Below, piece by piece: positions 1-4,935 of a stretch of 6,146 nucleotides of DNA. The notes under the pieces were generated by a model. That model worked only from the letters and a program-made list of their open reading frames with translations. It had not been told where the DNA came from and searched no databases. Made by a program: the position numbers and the translations under genes. The first letter of the stretch is position 1; every line of letters starts with the position of its first letter. Source of the DNA: DATDRM01 sp035291705 (GTDB lineage: Bacteria > Chloroflexota > Anaerolineae > Anaerolineales > UBA4823); contig DATDRM010000297.1 in the NCBI GenBank assembly GCA_035291705.1, forward strand, positions 1-6,146, in the 5' to 3' direction.

Positions 1-995
1 TGCTCACCATAACGAAATCTGCGGTAGGCGGTCAACATCAATCCAAAGCCAAGACCGAGTAAGGCCAGACCGCCGAAGAAGAAGGCCCCGGCACCATCCC
101 CATCAGATTGGGTAGCGATCCAAAAAGAAAGCGCCGATCCATCCACCGCCAGCACAGCCCCCAGTGCCATCCCTCCAACCAACATCACCGCCCGATAGAG
201 CGTGCTTCCCGGCGCTTTACCGTACAACACTTTGCCCGAGTAACCATCCACTACTACCTGAAAAGAACGCCCCCGGTAGAGGTAACGCAGGACCCACAGC
301 GGGTAATAAACCAACCCCATGCGATGGCGTAGAATACGTGTAAAAACCTGGCTGATCCGGTCGAGCTTGGCCTTGTCCTGCACGCGCGAGTTATATTCCA
401 GCTCTGCTTCGGACCTGGCATCGCTGAGCGAGCCAACCGGCTCGAAGACCAGGCCAGTAGCATGCAGGTTATTGGCATCAAATGGTTCTAAAGTCTGGTC
501 GAGGAGGGGCACGGCCTCCACCCCAAACTCACCTACGTCGCAGGCTACCCCATTCCAGTTCATTTCCTCGGTGATCTTTATCTCGCGGGGCTCATAGCGG
601 GCATCGTCACCGCTGCCGACCTTCTTCTCACCAAGCACCCAACCGACGACCCGCGCCCAGGAAGCCCAGAAGGGGATATAGGCGGTGAAGATTTCCACCA
701 GCGGCGCCTCGCGGGAGGCGCCGCTGGCGATGGCGCGGCTGCTCGAGAGGAACTGAAGCAAGGTCGCCCCTGCTTTTTCCCGGTCGATGCGCCTCGGCAC
801 CTGGTAGCGCTGCAAGCCGCGCTCGCCGCGCACCAACGAACGTAAGTCACAGTACGGACAGTGGACGATCACCTGCCCTTCTGGGATCGGCACCACCCCG
901 CCACAATTGGGGCAGGCCAGTCCATGCGCAGCTTCAAGCGCCGCTTTTTGCGCTGCTCCTTGCGCCGCTCCTTGCGCCGTTTCAGGTTCTATCAT
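1..995 (-). CDS. Zinc-ribbon membrane protein of unknown function, second of a tandem pair (C-terminus cut by window edge)
   Basis: An open frame runs from an ATG at 995 to the window edge, giving 331 residues without a stop. The N-terminus is an Ala/Gln-rich stretch (about residues 7-23), followed by a zinc ribbon with CPNC at 28-31 and CPYC at 46-49. The middle is soluble and contains a YIPFW segment near 106-110. Near 232-244 there is a YYPLW...YLYRG segment, followed by a V-D-G-x-S-G-K-V stretch. Two hydrophobic segments follow at about 271-287 and 307-324, likely a membrane hairpin. The last visible residues are basic, so the true end is probably close. The start overlaps the stop of the upstream gene as ATGA, which indicates translational coupling. 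The ribbon (CxxCGG...P.EGQ....CPxC) and the pre-membrane segment match the upstream protein, so the two are paralogues. The function is not recognised. The ribbon could bind zinc for folding or contact nucleic acid or protein on the cytoplasmic face. Confidence 0.85.
   Translation of the reverse strand, partial: MIEPETAQGAAQGAAQKAALEAAHGLACPNCGGVVPIPEGQVIVHCPYCDLRSLVRGERGLQRYQVPRRIDREKAGATLLQFLSSSRAIASGASREAPLVEIFTAYIPFWASWARVVGWVLGEKKVGSGDDARYEPREIKITEEMNWNGVACDVGEFGVEAVPLLDQTLEPFDANNLHATGLVFEPVGSLSDARSEAELEYNSRVQDKAKLDRISQVFTRILRHRMGLVYYPLWVLRYLYRGRSFQVVVDGYSGKVLYGKAPGSTLYRAVMLVGGMALGAVLAVDGSALSFWIATQSDGDGAGAFFFGGLALLGLGFGLMLTAYRRFRYGE
698..727. repeat. Perfect 13-bp inverted repeat with 4-nt loop inside coding sequence
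   Basis: The arms 698-710 and 715-727 are exact reverse complements, separated by GCGG. The element sits inside the zinc-ribbon gene (residues about 90-100, A-S-G-A-S-R-E-A-P-L), between the ribbon and the YIPFW segment. No T-run follows on either strand, so it is not a canonical intrinsic terminator. Its RNA would form a very stable G+C-rich hairpin. Confidence 0.85.
942..977. repeat. Three tandem 12-nt units within the zinc-ribbon gene
   Basis: Three adjacent 12-nt units lie at 942-953, 954-965 and 966-977. The last two differ at one base, and the first is more diverged in its centre. They are in frame and encode A-Q-[G/K]-A three times near the N-terminus of the downstream zinc-ribbon protein, just before its first CxxC. 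Such a tract can change copy number by slippage without breaking the frame. Confidence 0.8.
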
Positions 996-1801
996 ATCTT
1001 TGCCGCCACCCAGGCCGCCAGGGCGATCAAGGCCGGTGCCGCTACCAAACCTAAGCCACTGCAGGCCAGCAACCCAATCCCAAAGCCTCCTGCGCTGTTC
1101 GCGAGCGCTCCGACGATTGGGAATAAAGCCAAACACAGGAAGACCAGCGCAGCCAGACCGCCAGCCAGGCGGTAGGGGGCTTCCACCTTGGCTGGATAAA
1201 TATTAGCAAACACTCCGCCTGTTCCTCCTTCAACGATAGCGGTGTAAGAATTCCCTTGAAAGGTGTATTTGAAGGTATAGAGTGGAATGTGCACCAAGGC
1301 CCACTCGACAATTTCCTCCGGTGGGATTTTCTGAGCTCCCAACCAGTCCCTGATTGTCTGCAATGGCACGCTGGGGACGTGCGATTGAGATTCCATGGAA
1401 TCATCATATTTACGCAGGTCCCCGGCCGGCAGATTCATCTGCCTGATCTCGGTCACAGATGTGGCGGCTGCAGGGAGCAGGTATATGCGCTCACTACCAT
1501 TGGGCGAGCGCTGCTTGAGATACCACATCGGAAAATATTCGAAAGTCATGCCGGTGATCTGCGCTTTCCGATCGAGGTCCTTCACCGTCTGGTTACCTGC
1601 CATCCAGCGCGCCAGAGAAGCGCGAGCCTTGGCTTCGTCGAGGGTGGACGCCAAATACCAGTGGAAGACTACCTGGGACTTGTCCAGGTAGACGGTAGAA
1701 TTACAGAAAGGGCAGGTGAGAAATATCTGTCCTTCATCGGGATGAAGCTCGCCCCCGCATTGAGTGCAATGTACGCTGTGTCCAGGGTCGCTTGCTAGCA
1801 T
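992..1801 (-). CDS. Zinc-ribbon membrane protein of unknown function, first of a tandem pair
   Basis: A 269-residue protein. The N-terminal zinc ribbon has CTQC at 12-15 and CPFC at 30-33, with GGELHPDEGQ between them. An alpha-helical region follows (about 53-80, Ala/Lys/Asp-rich), then FEYFPMWYLK at 87-96, a mixed soluble region, and HIPLYTFKYTFQG at 171-183 followed by a Gly-rich V-E-G-G-T-G-G-V stretch. Two hydrophobic segments (about 212-233 and 240-267) end the protein almost at the stop, so it is probably an anchored protein with most of its mass in the cytoplasm. No signal peptide is visible. It shares ribbon, P-x-W and pre-membrane motifs with the next gene, which it overlaps by 4 nt (ATGA). 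The ATG at 1801 is chosen because a strong extended -10 box lies exactly six bases upstream and no Shine-Dalgarno is present, suggesting a leaderless message. The family function is unknown to me. Confidence 0.88.
   Translation of the reverse strand: MLASDPGHSVHCTQCGGELHPDEGQIFLTCPFCNSTVYLDKSQVVFHWYLASTLDEAKARASLARWMAGNQTVKDLDRKAQITGMTFEYFPMWYLKQRSPNGSERIYLLPAAATSVTEIRQMNLPAGDLRKYDDSMESQSHVPSVPLQTIRDWLGAQKIPPEEIVEWALVHIPLYTFKYTFQGNSYTAIVEGGTGGVFANIYPAKVEAPYRLAGGLAALVFLCLALFPIVGALANSAGGFGIGLLACSGLGLVAAPALIALAAWVAAKI
1669..1691. repeat. 8-bp perfect inverted repeat near the 5' end of the first zinc-ribbon gene
   Basis: The arms CTACCTGG (1669-1676) and CCAGGTAG (1684-1691) are exact reverse complements around a 7-nt loop. 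They fall just after the second CxxC of the minus-strand zinc-ribbon gene, around residues 37-45. The hairpin would form roughly 110 nt into the message. It may be a chance product of Leu/Val/Gln codons. Confidence 0.6.
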
Positions 1802-1807
1802 GGCTCA

Positions 1808-1816
1808 ATTATAGCA
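1808..1816 (-). promoter_or_regulatory. Extended -10 promoter for a leaderless zinc-ribbon message
   Basis: On the minus strand this reads TGCTATAAT, a perfect extended -10 element. Six bases (TGAGCC) then separate it from the ATG at 1801. This spacing puts the transcription start on or next to the A of the start codon. No good -35 hexamer is seen, which fits an extended -10 promoter. Confidence 0.7.
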
Positions 1817-1834
1817 ATCACATCCAAAAAAGGC

Positions 1835-1840
1835 TATAAT
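1835..1840 (+). promoter_or_regulatory. -10 box for the phosphoribosyltransferase gene
   Basis: A perfect TATAAT on the plus strand, 50 bases before the chosen start at 1891, predicting transcription from about 1847 and a leader of roughly 44 nt. No convincing -35 hexamer is found at 16-18 bp. It lies back to back with the minus-strand -10 at 1808-1813, so the two polymerase sites overlap. Confidence 0.5.
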
Positions 1841-1890
1841 ACGACCCATCTCATGCTGGATAGATGAGAAAACGAGGAGAATCGAAGCCC

Positions 1891-2445
1891 ATGCCCACAG
1901 ACCGGAATACTTACCCGATCGAAATCGCTGGGATCTACCGGCAGCTGCCGTTGTTTGAGGTGCAGCCTGGCTTGCGCATCGCCGTACTCAACATCCTCGG
2001 CGATACCGAGCTGGTCCAGGCCTGCGCGGCTGCGCTGGCGAAGAAACTGGATGGGGTCGACTATGATGTGCTGGTGACGGCCGAGGCAAAAAGCATCCCT
2101 GTGGCGCACGCGTTATCGGTTGAAACCCAAAAACCCTACGTGGTGCTGCGCAAGGTTTACCGGCCTTACATGGGGGAAACCATCCGGGCCGAAACGCTCT
2201 CGATCACCACCGGCCAACCACAATCCCTTTATCTGGACGAGAAAGACCACCCCCTGCTGGACGGCAAACGCGCCGTTTTACTGGATGACGTGGTCAGCAC
2301 CGGCTCGACCTTGCACGGCATGCAGCAGGTGGTCGAGAAAGCCAACGCCAGGGTGGTGGCCGAGGTGGCCATTCTGACCGAAGGCGAGCAGGCGCGCTGG
2401 GCGCACGTGCTGGCGCTGGGACATCTACCACTATTTACGGATTGA
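1891..2445 (+). CDS. Type I phosphoribosyltransferase, adenine phosphoribosyltransferase-like
   Basis: A 184-residue cytoplasmic enzyme. The decisive motif is AVLLDDVVSTGST at 128-140: two acidic residues followed by the S-T-G-S-T phosphate loop, the PRPP-binding signature of type I phosphoribosyltransferases. Upstream, LVTAEAKSIPVAHALS (61-76) and YVVLRKVYRPYMGE (83-96) match the PPi loop and flexible-loop regions of adenine-type enzymes. The expected reaction is base plus PRPP giving nucleoside monophosphate and pyrophosphate, for purine salvage. The base specificity cannot be read with certainty, so no symbol is given. The length is typical. The start at 1891 is preferred because GAGGAGA (1874-1880) lies 10 nt upstream. 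An in-frame ATG at 1864 would add nine residues but has no Shine-Dalgarno. The gene is apparently monocistronic and ends 5 nt from the convergent methyltransferase gene. Confidence 0.88.
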   Translation: MPTDRNTYPIEIAGIYRQLPLFEVQPGLRIAVLNILGDTELVQACAAALAKKLDGVDYDVLVTAEAKSIPVAHALSVETQKPYVVLRKVYRPYMGETIRAETLSITTGQPQSLYLDEKDHPLLDGKRAVLLDDVVSTGSTLHGMQQVVEKANARVVAEVAILTEGEQARWAHVLALGHLPLFTD

Positions 2446-2450
2446 CCGTA

Positions 2451-3689
2451 TCATTTTGAACTGGGTGAAGGATAACAAACGATGACGATCGGCCGGCCGC
2501 GTAAATGGGTGAGGAACACCACCCGCTCCTGGTCTCCCTGCAAGCGCAGATCATGGATGAGGGCCTCCGGCTGGAGGGGTGAGCCGCGCTTCTTGACCAC
2601 CACCTGGCCGACCCGGCGCTGGCGCAGGTAGGCCCGCAAACGCTTTAACCCGAACGGGAACCAATCTTCCACTGCCCACGTTCTGGCGAAAGGCGTGGGT
2701 GTTAATTTGCCTGAAGTCAGGTAAGCGATGTCCGTGTCTAATTGGAAGGCGTCCAGCTGCTCTCCCAGGGTCGCCACCAGGCCGGCACGCAGAATTGACG
2801 GGTCGGGTTCGTAGAGGAAAGCCAGAGGTTCGCTGATCCTCTCAGCTGGTCGGTCTGGGAGTAAAACTGCCAGACCAACAGACTTCGGTTCTGCCAGCAG
2901 TTCAACTGCTGGCACATCCATTGAGTGCGGCCCAGGCAGGATCGTCGCCCGCCGATAAGCGGTCTTCAAAGGGCCGAACCATAACACGGCTTCCTTCAAC
3001 TCGCCTCGTAAGGAGATGAATTCCACTTCGGCATCGTAGACATCTAACTCTGCCAGGTTCACACCAGGCGAGATCTTCACCCCAATTGCTGGGAAGTGCG
3101 GCAGCCAGTCGCTGACCAGGCTCAGAGGCGGAAAGTAATCACGCACCGAGAACACTCGCCGTCCGGCGGCGCGCCGGGCGGGGTCGAAGAATAAAGCCAG
3201 GTTGTCCTTCCGTCGGAAGGGCAATGGTTGGGTCAGGTTAGCGCGCAGGCACCGGGAGCGTTCTGCCAGGCCCATGGCCTGCAAATTTGCCTGGGCCATC
3301 GCCAGGCGCAGGGGGTCTAAATCTATGCCCAAGGTAGGGGCAATCGCCGCCAGGGCCAGGGTGTCCCCGCCGGCCGAGCAGCCCAGGTCGGCGAGTTCAG
3401 GGAAGGTGCGGAACCTTTCAACCCGGTAGGCCGACACTTCGAAGGAGGATGCCTGCTCGAGAGCTTCCCGGGTGAAGTACAACCTGTCGGCAAATGGGAA
3501 CTTGCTCGTGGCCTCGCCGCGCAGGATGGCGGCCTCGAGAGCCGCCCGCGCCAAGTCAGCCGGATACGACCGGCTCAAGATCTGGAAGTGGCCCAGGAAG
3601 TTAGCCTCACGCGGCTCCAGGGAAAGCGCGGACTTCAGCGCTGCCTGCCCGGAGGGAGCGAGCAAGTCTCTGAAAGTCGCTAGGTCCAT
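2451..3689 (-). CDS. Class I SAM-dependent methyltransferase with C-terminal THUMP-like domain
   Basis: A 412-residue protein. The N-terminal 95 residues are helical. The Rossmann methyltransferase core begins with motif I, LADLGCSAGGD, at 99-109. GIDLDP at 121-126 supplies the acidic residue that contacts the SAM ribose. LFFDPARR near 166-173 is the catalytic-loop equivalent. The C-terminal part (about 345-405) has the pattern FGLKRLRAYL...VVVKKRG...DLRLQG...VFLT, matching the THUMP-like domain found at the end of this methyltransferase family. Because THUMP domains bind RNA, an RNA substrate is likely, but the target is not known. The start at 3689 is the first in frame, since a TAG lies four codons upstream. 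It has no nearby Shine-Dalgarno but an extended -10 box six bases before it. The gene contains unusual inverted repeats (see separate entries). Its 3' end abuts that of the phosphoribosyltransferase gene. Confidence 0.88.
   Translation of the reverse strand: MDLATFRDLLAPSGQAALKSALSLEPREANFLGHFQILSRSYPADLARAALEAAILRGEATSKFPFADRLYFTREALEQASSFEVSAYRVERFRTFPELADLGCSAGGDTLALAAIAPTLGIDLDPLRLAMAQANLQAMGLAERSRCLRANLTQPLPFRRKDNLALFFDPARRAAGRRVFSVRDYFPPLSLVSDWLPHFPAIGVKISPGVNLAELDVYDAEVEFISLRGELKEAVLWFGPLKTAYRRATILPGPHSMDVPAVELLAEPKSVGLAVLLPDRPAERISEPLAFLYEPDPSILRAGLVATLGEQLDAFQLDTDIAYLTSGKLTPTPFARTWAVEDWFPFGLKRLRAYLRQRRVGQVVVKKRGSPLQPEALIHDLRLQGDQERVVFLTHLRGRPIVIVCYPSPSSK
2852..2876. repeat. Imperfect 11-bp inverted repeat with AAA loop inside the methyltransferase gene
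   Basis: The arms 2852-2862 and 2866-2876 pair at 10 of 11 positions (one G-G mismatch) around a three-base loop. The element lies in the stretch of the methyltransferase gene that encodes V-G-L-A-V-L-L-P-D-R-P (about residues 271-281). No T-run follows on either strand. Confidence 0.75.
2892..2914. repeat. Perfect 11-bp inverted repeat, one-base centre, inside the methyltransferase gene
   Basis: The arms TGCCAGCAGTT (2892-2902) and AACTGCTGGCA (2904-2914) are exact reverse complements around a single C. The element encodes part of P-A-V-E-L-L-A-E on the minus strand. It lies 15 bp from the previous inverted repeat. The one-base centre suits a DNA palindrome bound by a dimeric protein better than an RNA hairpin, but nothing shows that it is bound. 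Confidence 0.8.
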
Positions 3690-3695
3690 GCATGG

Positions 3696-3704
3696 ATTCT
3701 AACA
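3696..3704 (-). promoter_or_regulatory. Extended -10 promoter for a probably leaderless methyltransferase message
   Basis: The minus strand reads TGTTAGAAT: TGn followed by a hexamer with five of six matches to TATAAT. Six bases then precede the ATG at 3689, the same geometry as at 1801. TTGAGA lies 14 bp upstream of the hexamer, which is too close for a standard -35. A purine-rich GAGAGGGAAAG lies about 18 nt or more before the ATG, too far for a normal Shine-Dalgarno. Confidence 0.5.
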
Positions 3705-3723
3705 GCTGCTTTCCCTCTCAATA

Positions 3724-3743
3724 GACCGGTTCTAGATCTGGTC
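3724..3743. repeat. Imperfect 20-bp palindrome in the cupin-methyltransferase gap
   Basis: The half-sites match at eight of ten positions and are centred on TCTAGA. As RNA it would form a six-pair stem, GACCGG with CTGGTC (one G-U pair), around an eight-base loop. It lies downstream of the cupin gene and about 20-45 bp before the methyltransferase promoter. No U-run follows on either strand, so it is a weak terminator candidate at best and could equally be an operator. Confidence 0.4.
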
Positions 3744-3744
3744 C

Positions 3745-3832
3745 GGGTTCAAACCAGAAGAATAGCTCACTCTTCAAAACCACGTGCGGTTGGCCTTGCG
3801 CCGATCCCAGGTGAATGGGTCCAAACCAAAAG
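3745..3832. repeat. Pair of imperfect 16-nt direct repeats in the cupin-methyltransferase gap
   Basis: GGGTTCAAACCAGAAG (3745-3760) and GGGTCCAAACCAAAAG (3817-3832) match at 14 of 16 positions in the same orientation, 72 bp apart start to start. The rest of the gap 3690-3853 has no gene I can support. ACCGGT also occurs near both ends of the gap (3725-3730 and 3846-3851). Confidence 0.5.
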
Positions 3833-3853
3833 ACATGGAAAAATCACCGGTCC

Positions 3854-4324
3854 TCAATCAGGGCTCAATGGCGGCCCAAGCAGGGCCATGTCATACTTCG
3901 CAAATATTGAAGCGATGACTTTTCGATCTGGCGGACCATTCCGCGATAGCGGTCCAAACTCTTCATAAAACTTGTGCCCCCCGCCCGGGGTATAGACCAC
4001 AATGATCTCGCCCGACTCATCCGTTAAATTGAGGAAGGCGTGGGGGACTTTGGAGGGCAGATAGGCGAAACTTCCTTCCTGGCAATAGAAAATCTCTTCG
4101 CCAATCCGGATTTTGTACCGCCCTTTCAAGATGTGGATGGTTTCCTCCTGCTTGTAGTGCACGTGCAGGGGGGGACCACCTTTCGGCGCAACCTCGACGA
4201 TAAAATAGTCGAATGCCCCACCGGTATCCTCGCCGGTGACCTTGAAAATGAGGTCCCGGCCAGGGCCTGATTGCAGTTTCAAACCTTCCCCTGGAGCCAG
4301 GACCTTGGATGGATTCGTTGTCAT
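3854..4324 (-). CDS. Small single-domain cupin protein
   Basis: A 156-residue protein with one cupin beta-barrel. Motif 1 is GGPPLHVHYKQEETIHILKG (49-68), with metal ligands H54, H56 and probably E61. Motif 2 is FAYLPSKVPHAFLN (86-99), with the third histidine H95 and the usual Asn99. All four expected ligands are present, so a bound divalent metal is likely. The motif style resembles quercetin-dioxygenase-like and sugar- or ligand-binding cupins, but the substrate cannot be read, and it may be a dioxygenase, an isomerase or a non-enzymatic binding protein. No signal peptide is seen, so it should be cytoplasmic. The start at 4324 is firmly set by AGGAGGT (4329-4335) four bases upstream. It is transcribed from a consensus sigma-70 promoter in the gap shared with the divergent marR-type gene, whose product probably represses it. 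Confidence 0.88.
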   Translation of the reverse strand: MTTNPSKVLAPGEGLKLQSGPGRDLIFKVTGEDTGGAFDYFIVEVAPKGGPPLHVHYKQEETIHILKGRYKIRIGEEIFYCQEGSFAYLPSKVPHAFLNLTDESGEIIVVYTPGGGHKFYEEFGPLSRNGPPDRKVIASIFAKYDMALLGPPLSPD

Positions 4325-4347
4325 GTTTACCTCCTAACTTGCATTGT

Positions 4348-4376
4348 TTGTGGTTTAATGTTATACTCCTTATTAT
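4348..4376 (+). promoter_or_regulatory. Possible promoter of the marR-type gene
   Basis: TTGTGG (4348-4353), 17 bases, then TATTAT (4371-4376) form a plausible but weak plus-strand promoter, whose -10 coincides with that of the cupin promoter on the other strand. Alternative -10 boxes are TATACT (4362-4367) and TATATT (4389-4394). Any of them would place the marR promoter under or beside the candidate operator, consistent with autoregulation. Confidence 0.3.
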
Positions 4377-4379
4377 AAG
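4361..4379. promoter_or_regulatory. Candidate MarR operator overlapping the cupin -10 box
   Basis: Two nested inverted repeats are seen: TTATA (4361-4365) with TATAA (4374-4378), and CTTAT-T-ATAAG (4369-4379), which is perfect around one central base. They cover the -10 hexamer of the minus-strand cupin promoter and the predicted transcription start. MarR dimers typically bind such A+T-rich palindromes in divergent gaps, so binding here would block the cupin promoter. The exact site boundary is inferred. Confidence 0.45.
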
Positions 4380-4400
4380 CGTCCTAACTATATTTGTCAA
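4372..4400 (-). promoter_or_regulatory. Consensus sigma-70 promoter of the cupin gene
   Basis: On the minus strand a perfect TTGACA (4400-4395) is followed by exactly 17 bases and a perfect TATAAT (4377-4372). Transcription should begin near 4365, giving a leader of about 40 nt that ends in the strong AGGAGGT. A promoter this good usually needs repression, which fits the overlapping palindrome and divergent MarR gene. Confidence 0.85.
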
Positions 4401-4415
4401 GAGGCTAATTATCAG

Positions 4416-4910
4416 ATGGCTAACCAATCACCGGTTCAAATTTCACCAGAATTTGAGCAACGCTACCCCAATGCGAGTGCCAGAGCCACCGAATGCGCCA
4501 TGAATCTGGTCTTCACGGCTGACTTACTCGTCAAACGCATCTCTGGATTGCTCCACCCCTTTGACCTGAGCCCTGCTTCCGGATTGGTCCTGGGCATCCT
4601 GGCAGACTCCGAGATGCCCTTGCCTCCCCACGAGATAGCTGAGCGGCTGATCATAAGCCGGGCCACCGTAACGGGTTTGATCGACTCTCTCGAGCGGCGC
4701 GGGTATGCTCGCAGGATTCCTCACCGGTCGGATCGACGCATGCTTTTGGTAGAACTAACGGACAGGGGAAGACAGGTCGCCGATGCGTTTCGCCCGATTG
4801 TGCATCAGAATCAAAAGATGTGGCTGGGGGCCTTGAGCGAAGCTGACCAGCAGCGTCTCATCACCTCTCTTCACCAATTGCAGGCCACCCTCATGGATGG
4901 CGAAGCCTGA
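4416..4910 (+). CDS. MarR-family transcriptional regulator
   Basis: A 164-residue winged-helix regulator of typical MarR length. Helix 1 covers about 20-47. The helix-turn-helix spans about 69-95, with the recognition helix in ISRATVTGLIDSLERRG. The beta wing is RRIPHRSDRRMLLVELT (99-115) and carries the characteristic D-R-R tip. C-terminal helices (about 117-160) complete the dimerisation domain. The protein has a single cysteine, C27, in helix 1, in about the position of the reactive cysteine of OhrR, but the tyrosines that help OhrR sensing are not seen near its dimer contact. The ATG at 4416 has only a weak GAGG at 4401-4404, so translation may be modest. It is divergent from the cupin gene, with 91 bp between starts, and is expected to control that promoter and its own. 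The ligand is unknown. Confidence 0.9.
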   Translation: MANQSPVQISPEFEQRYPNASARATECAMNLVFTADLLVKRISGLLHPFDLSPASGLVLGILADSEMPLPPHEIAERLIISRATVTGLIDSLERRGYARRIPHRSDRRMLLVELTDRGRQVADAFRPIVHQNQKMWLGALSEADQQRLITSLHQLQATLMDGEA

Positions 4911-4920
4911 ATCCCTGAGA

Positions 4921-4935
4921 TGAAGGTCGCCTTCA
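4921..4935 (+). terminator. Small hairpin just after the marR-type gene
   Basis: TGAAGG-TCG-CCTTCA is a perfect six-pair stem with a triloop, 10 nt past the stop codon. The downstream sequence lacks a U-run, so intrinsic termination would be weak. It is the only hairpin close to the gene's 3' end. Confidence 0.25.

Noticed and set aside
1256..1798. A 180-codon plus-strand open frame antisense to the first zinc-ribbon gene
   Set aside because: It lies wholly opposite a gene with clear zinc-ribbon motifs, membrane helices and a promoter. Its own translation shows no recognisable domain and it has no good ribosome site.
1853..1867. Four-codon upstream ORF (M-L-D-R-stop) overlapping an in-frame ATG of the phosphoribosyltransferase by ATGA
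   Set aside because: It is too short to judge, has no ribosome site, and the Shine-Dalgarno evidence favours the later start at 1891.
3724..3743. Intrinsic terminator for the cupin or methyltransferase gene
   Set aside because: The stem is short with a G-U pair, and no U-run follows on either strand, so it is kept only as an imperfect palindrome.
3736..3765. GGTTCAAACC resembling a tRNA T-arm
   Set aside because: The flanking bases do not form a five-pair T-stem and no acceptor, D or anticodon arm can be built around it.
4017..4427. A 136-codon minus-strand frame overlapping the cupin gene
   Set aside because: It is out of frame with the cupin motifs and would start upstream of the cupin promoter. 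The cupin frame has intact metal-ligand motifs and a strong Shine-Dalgarno.
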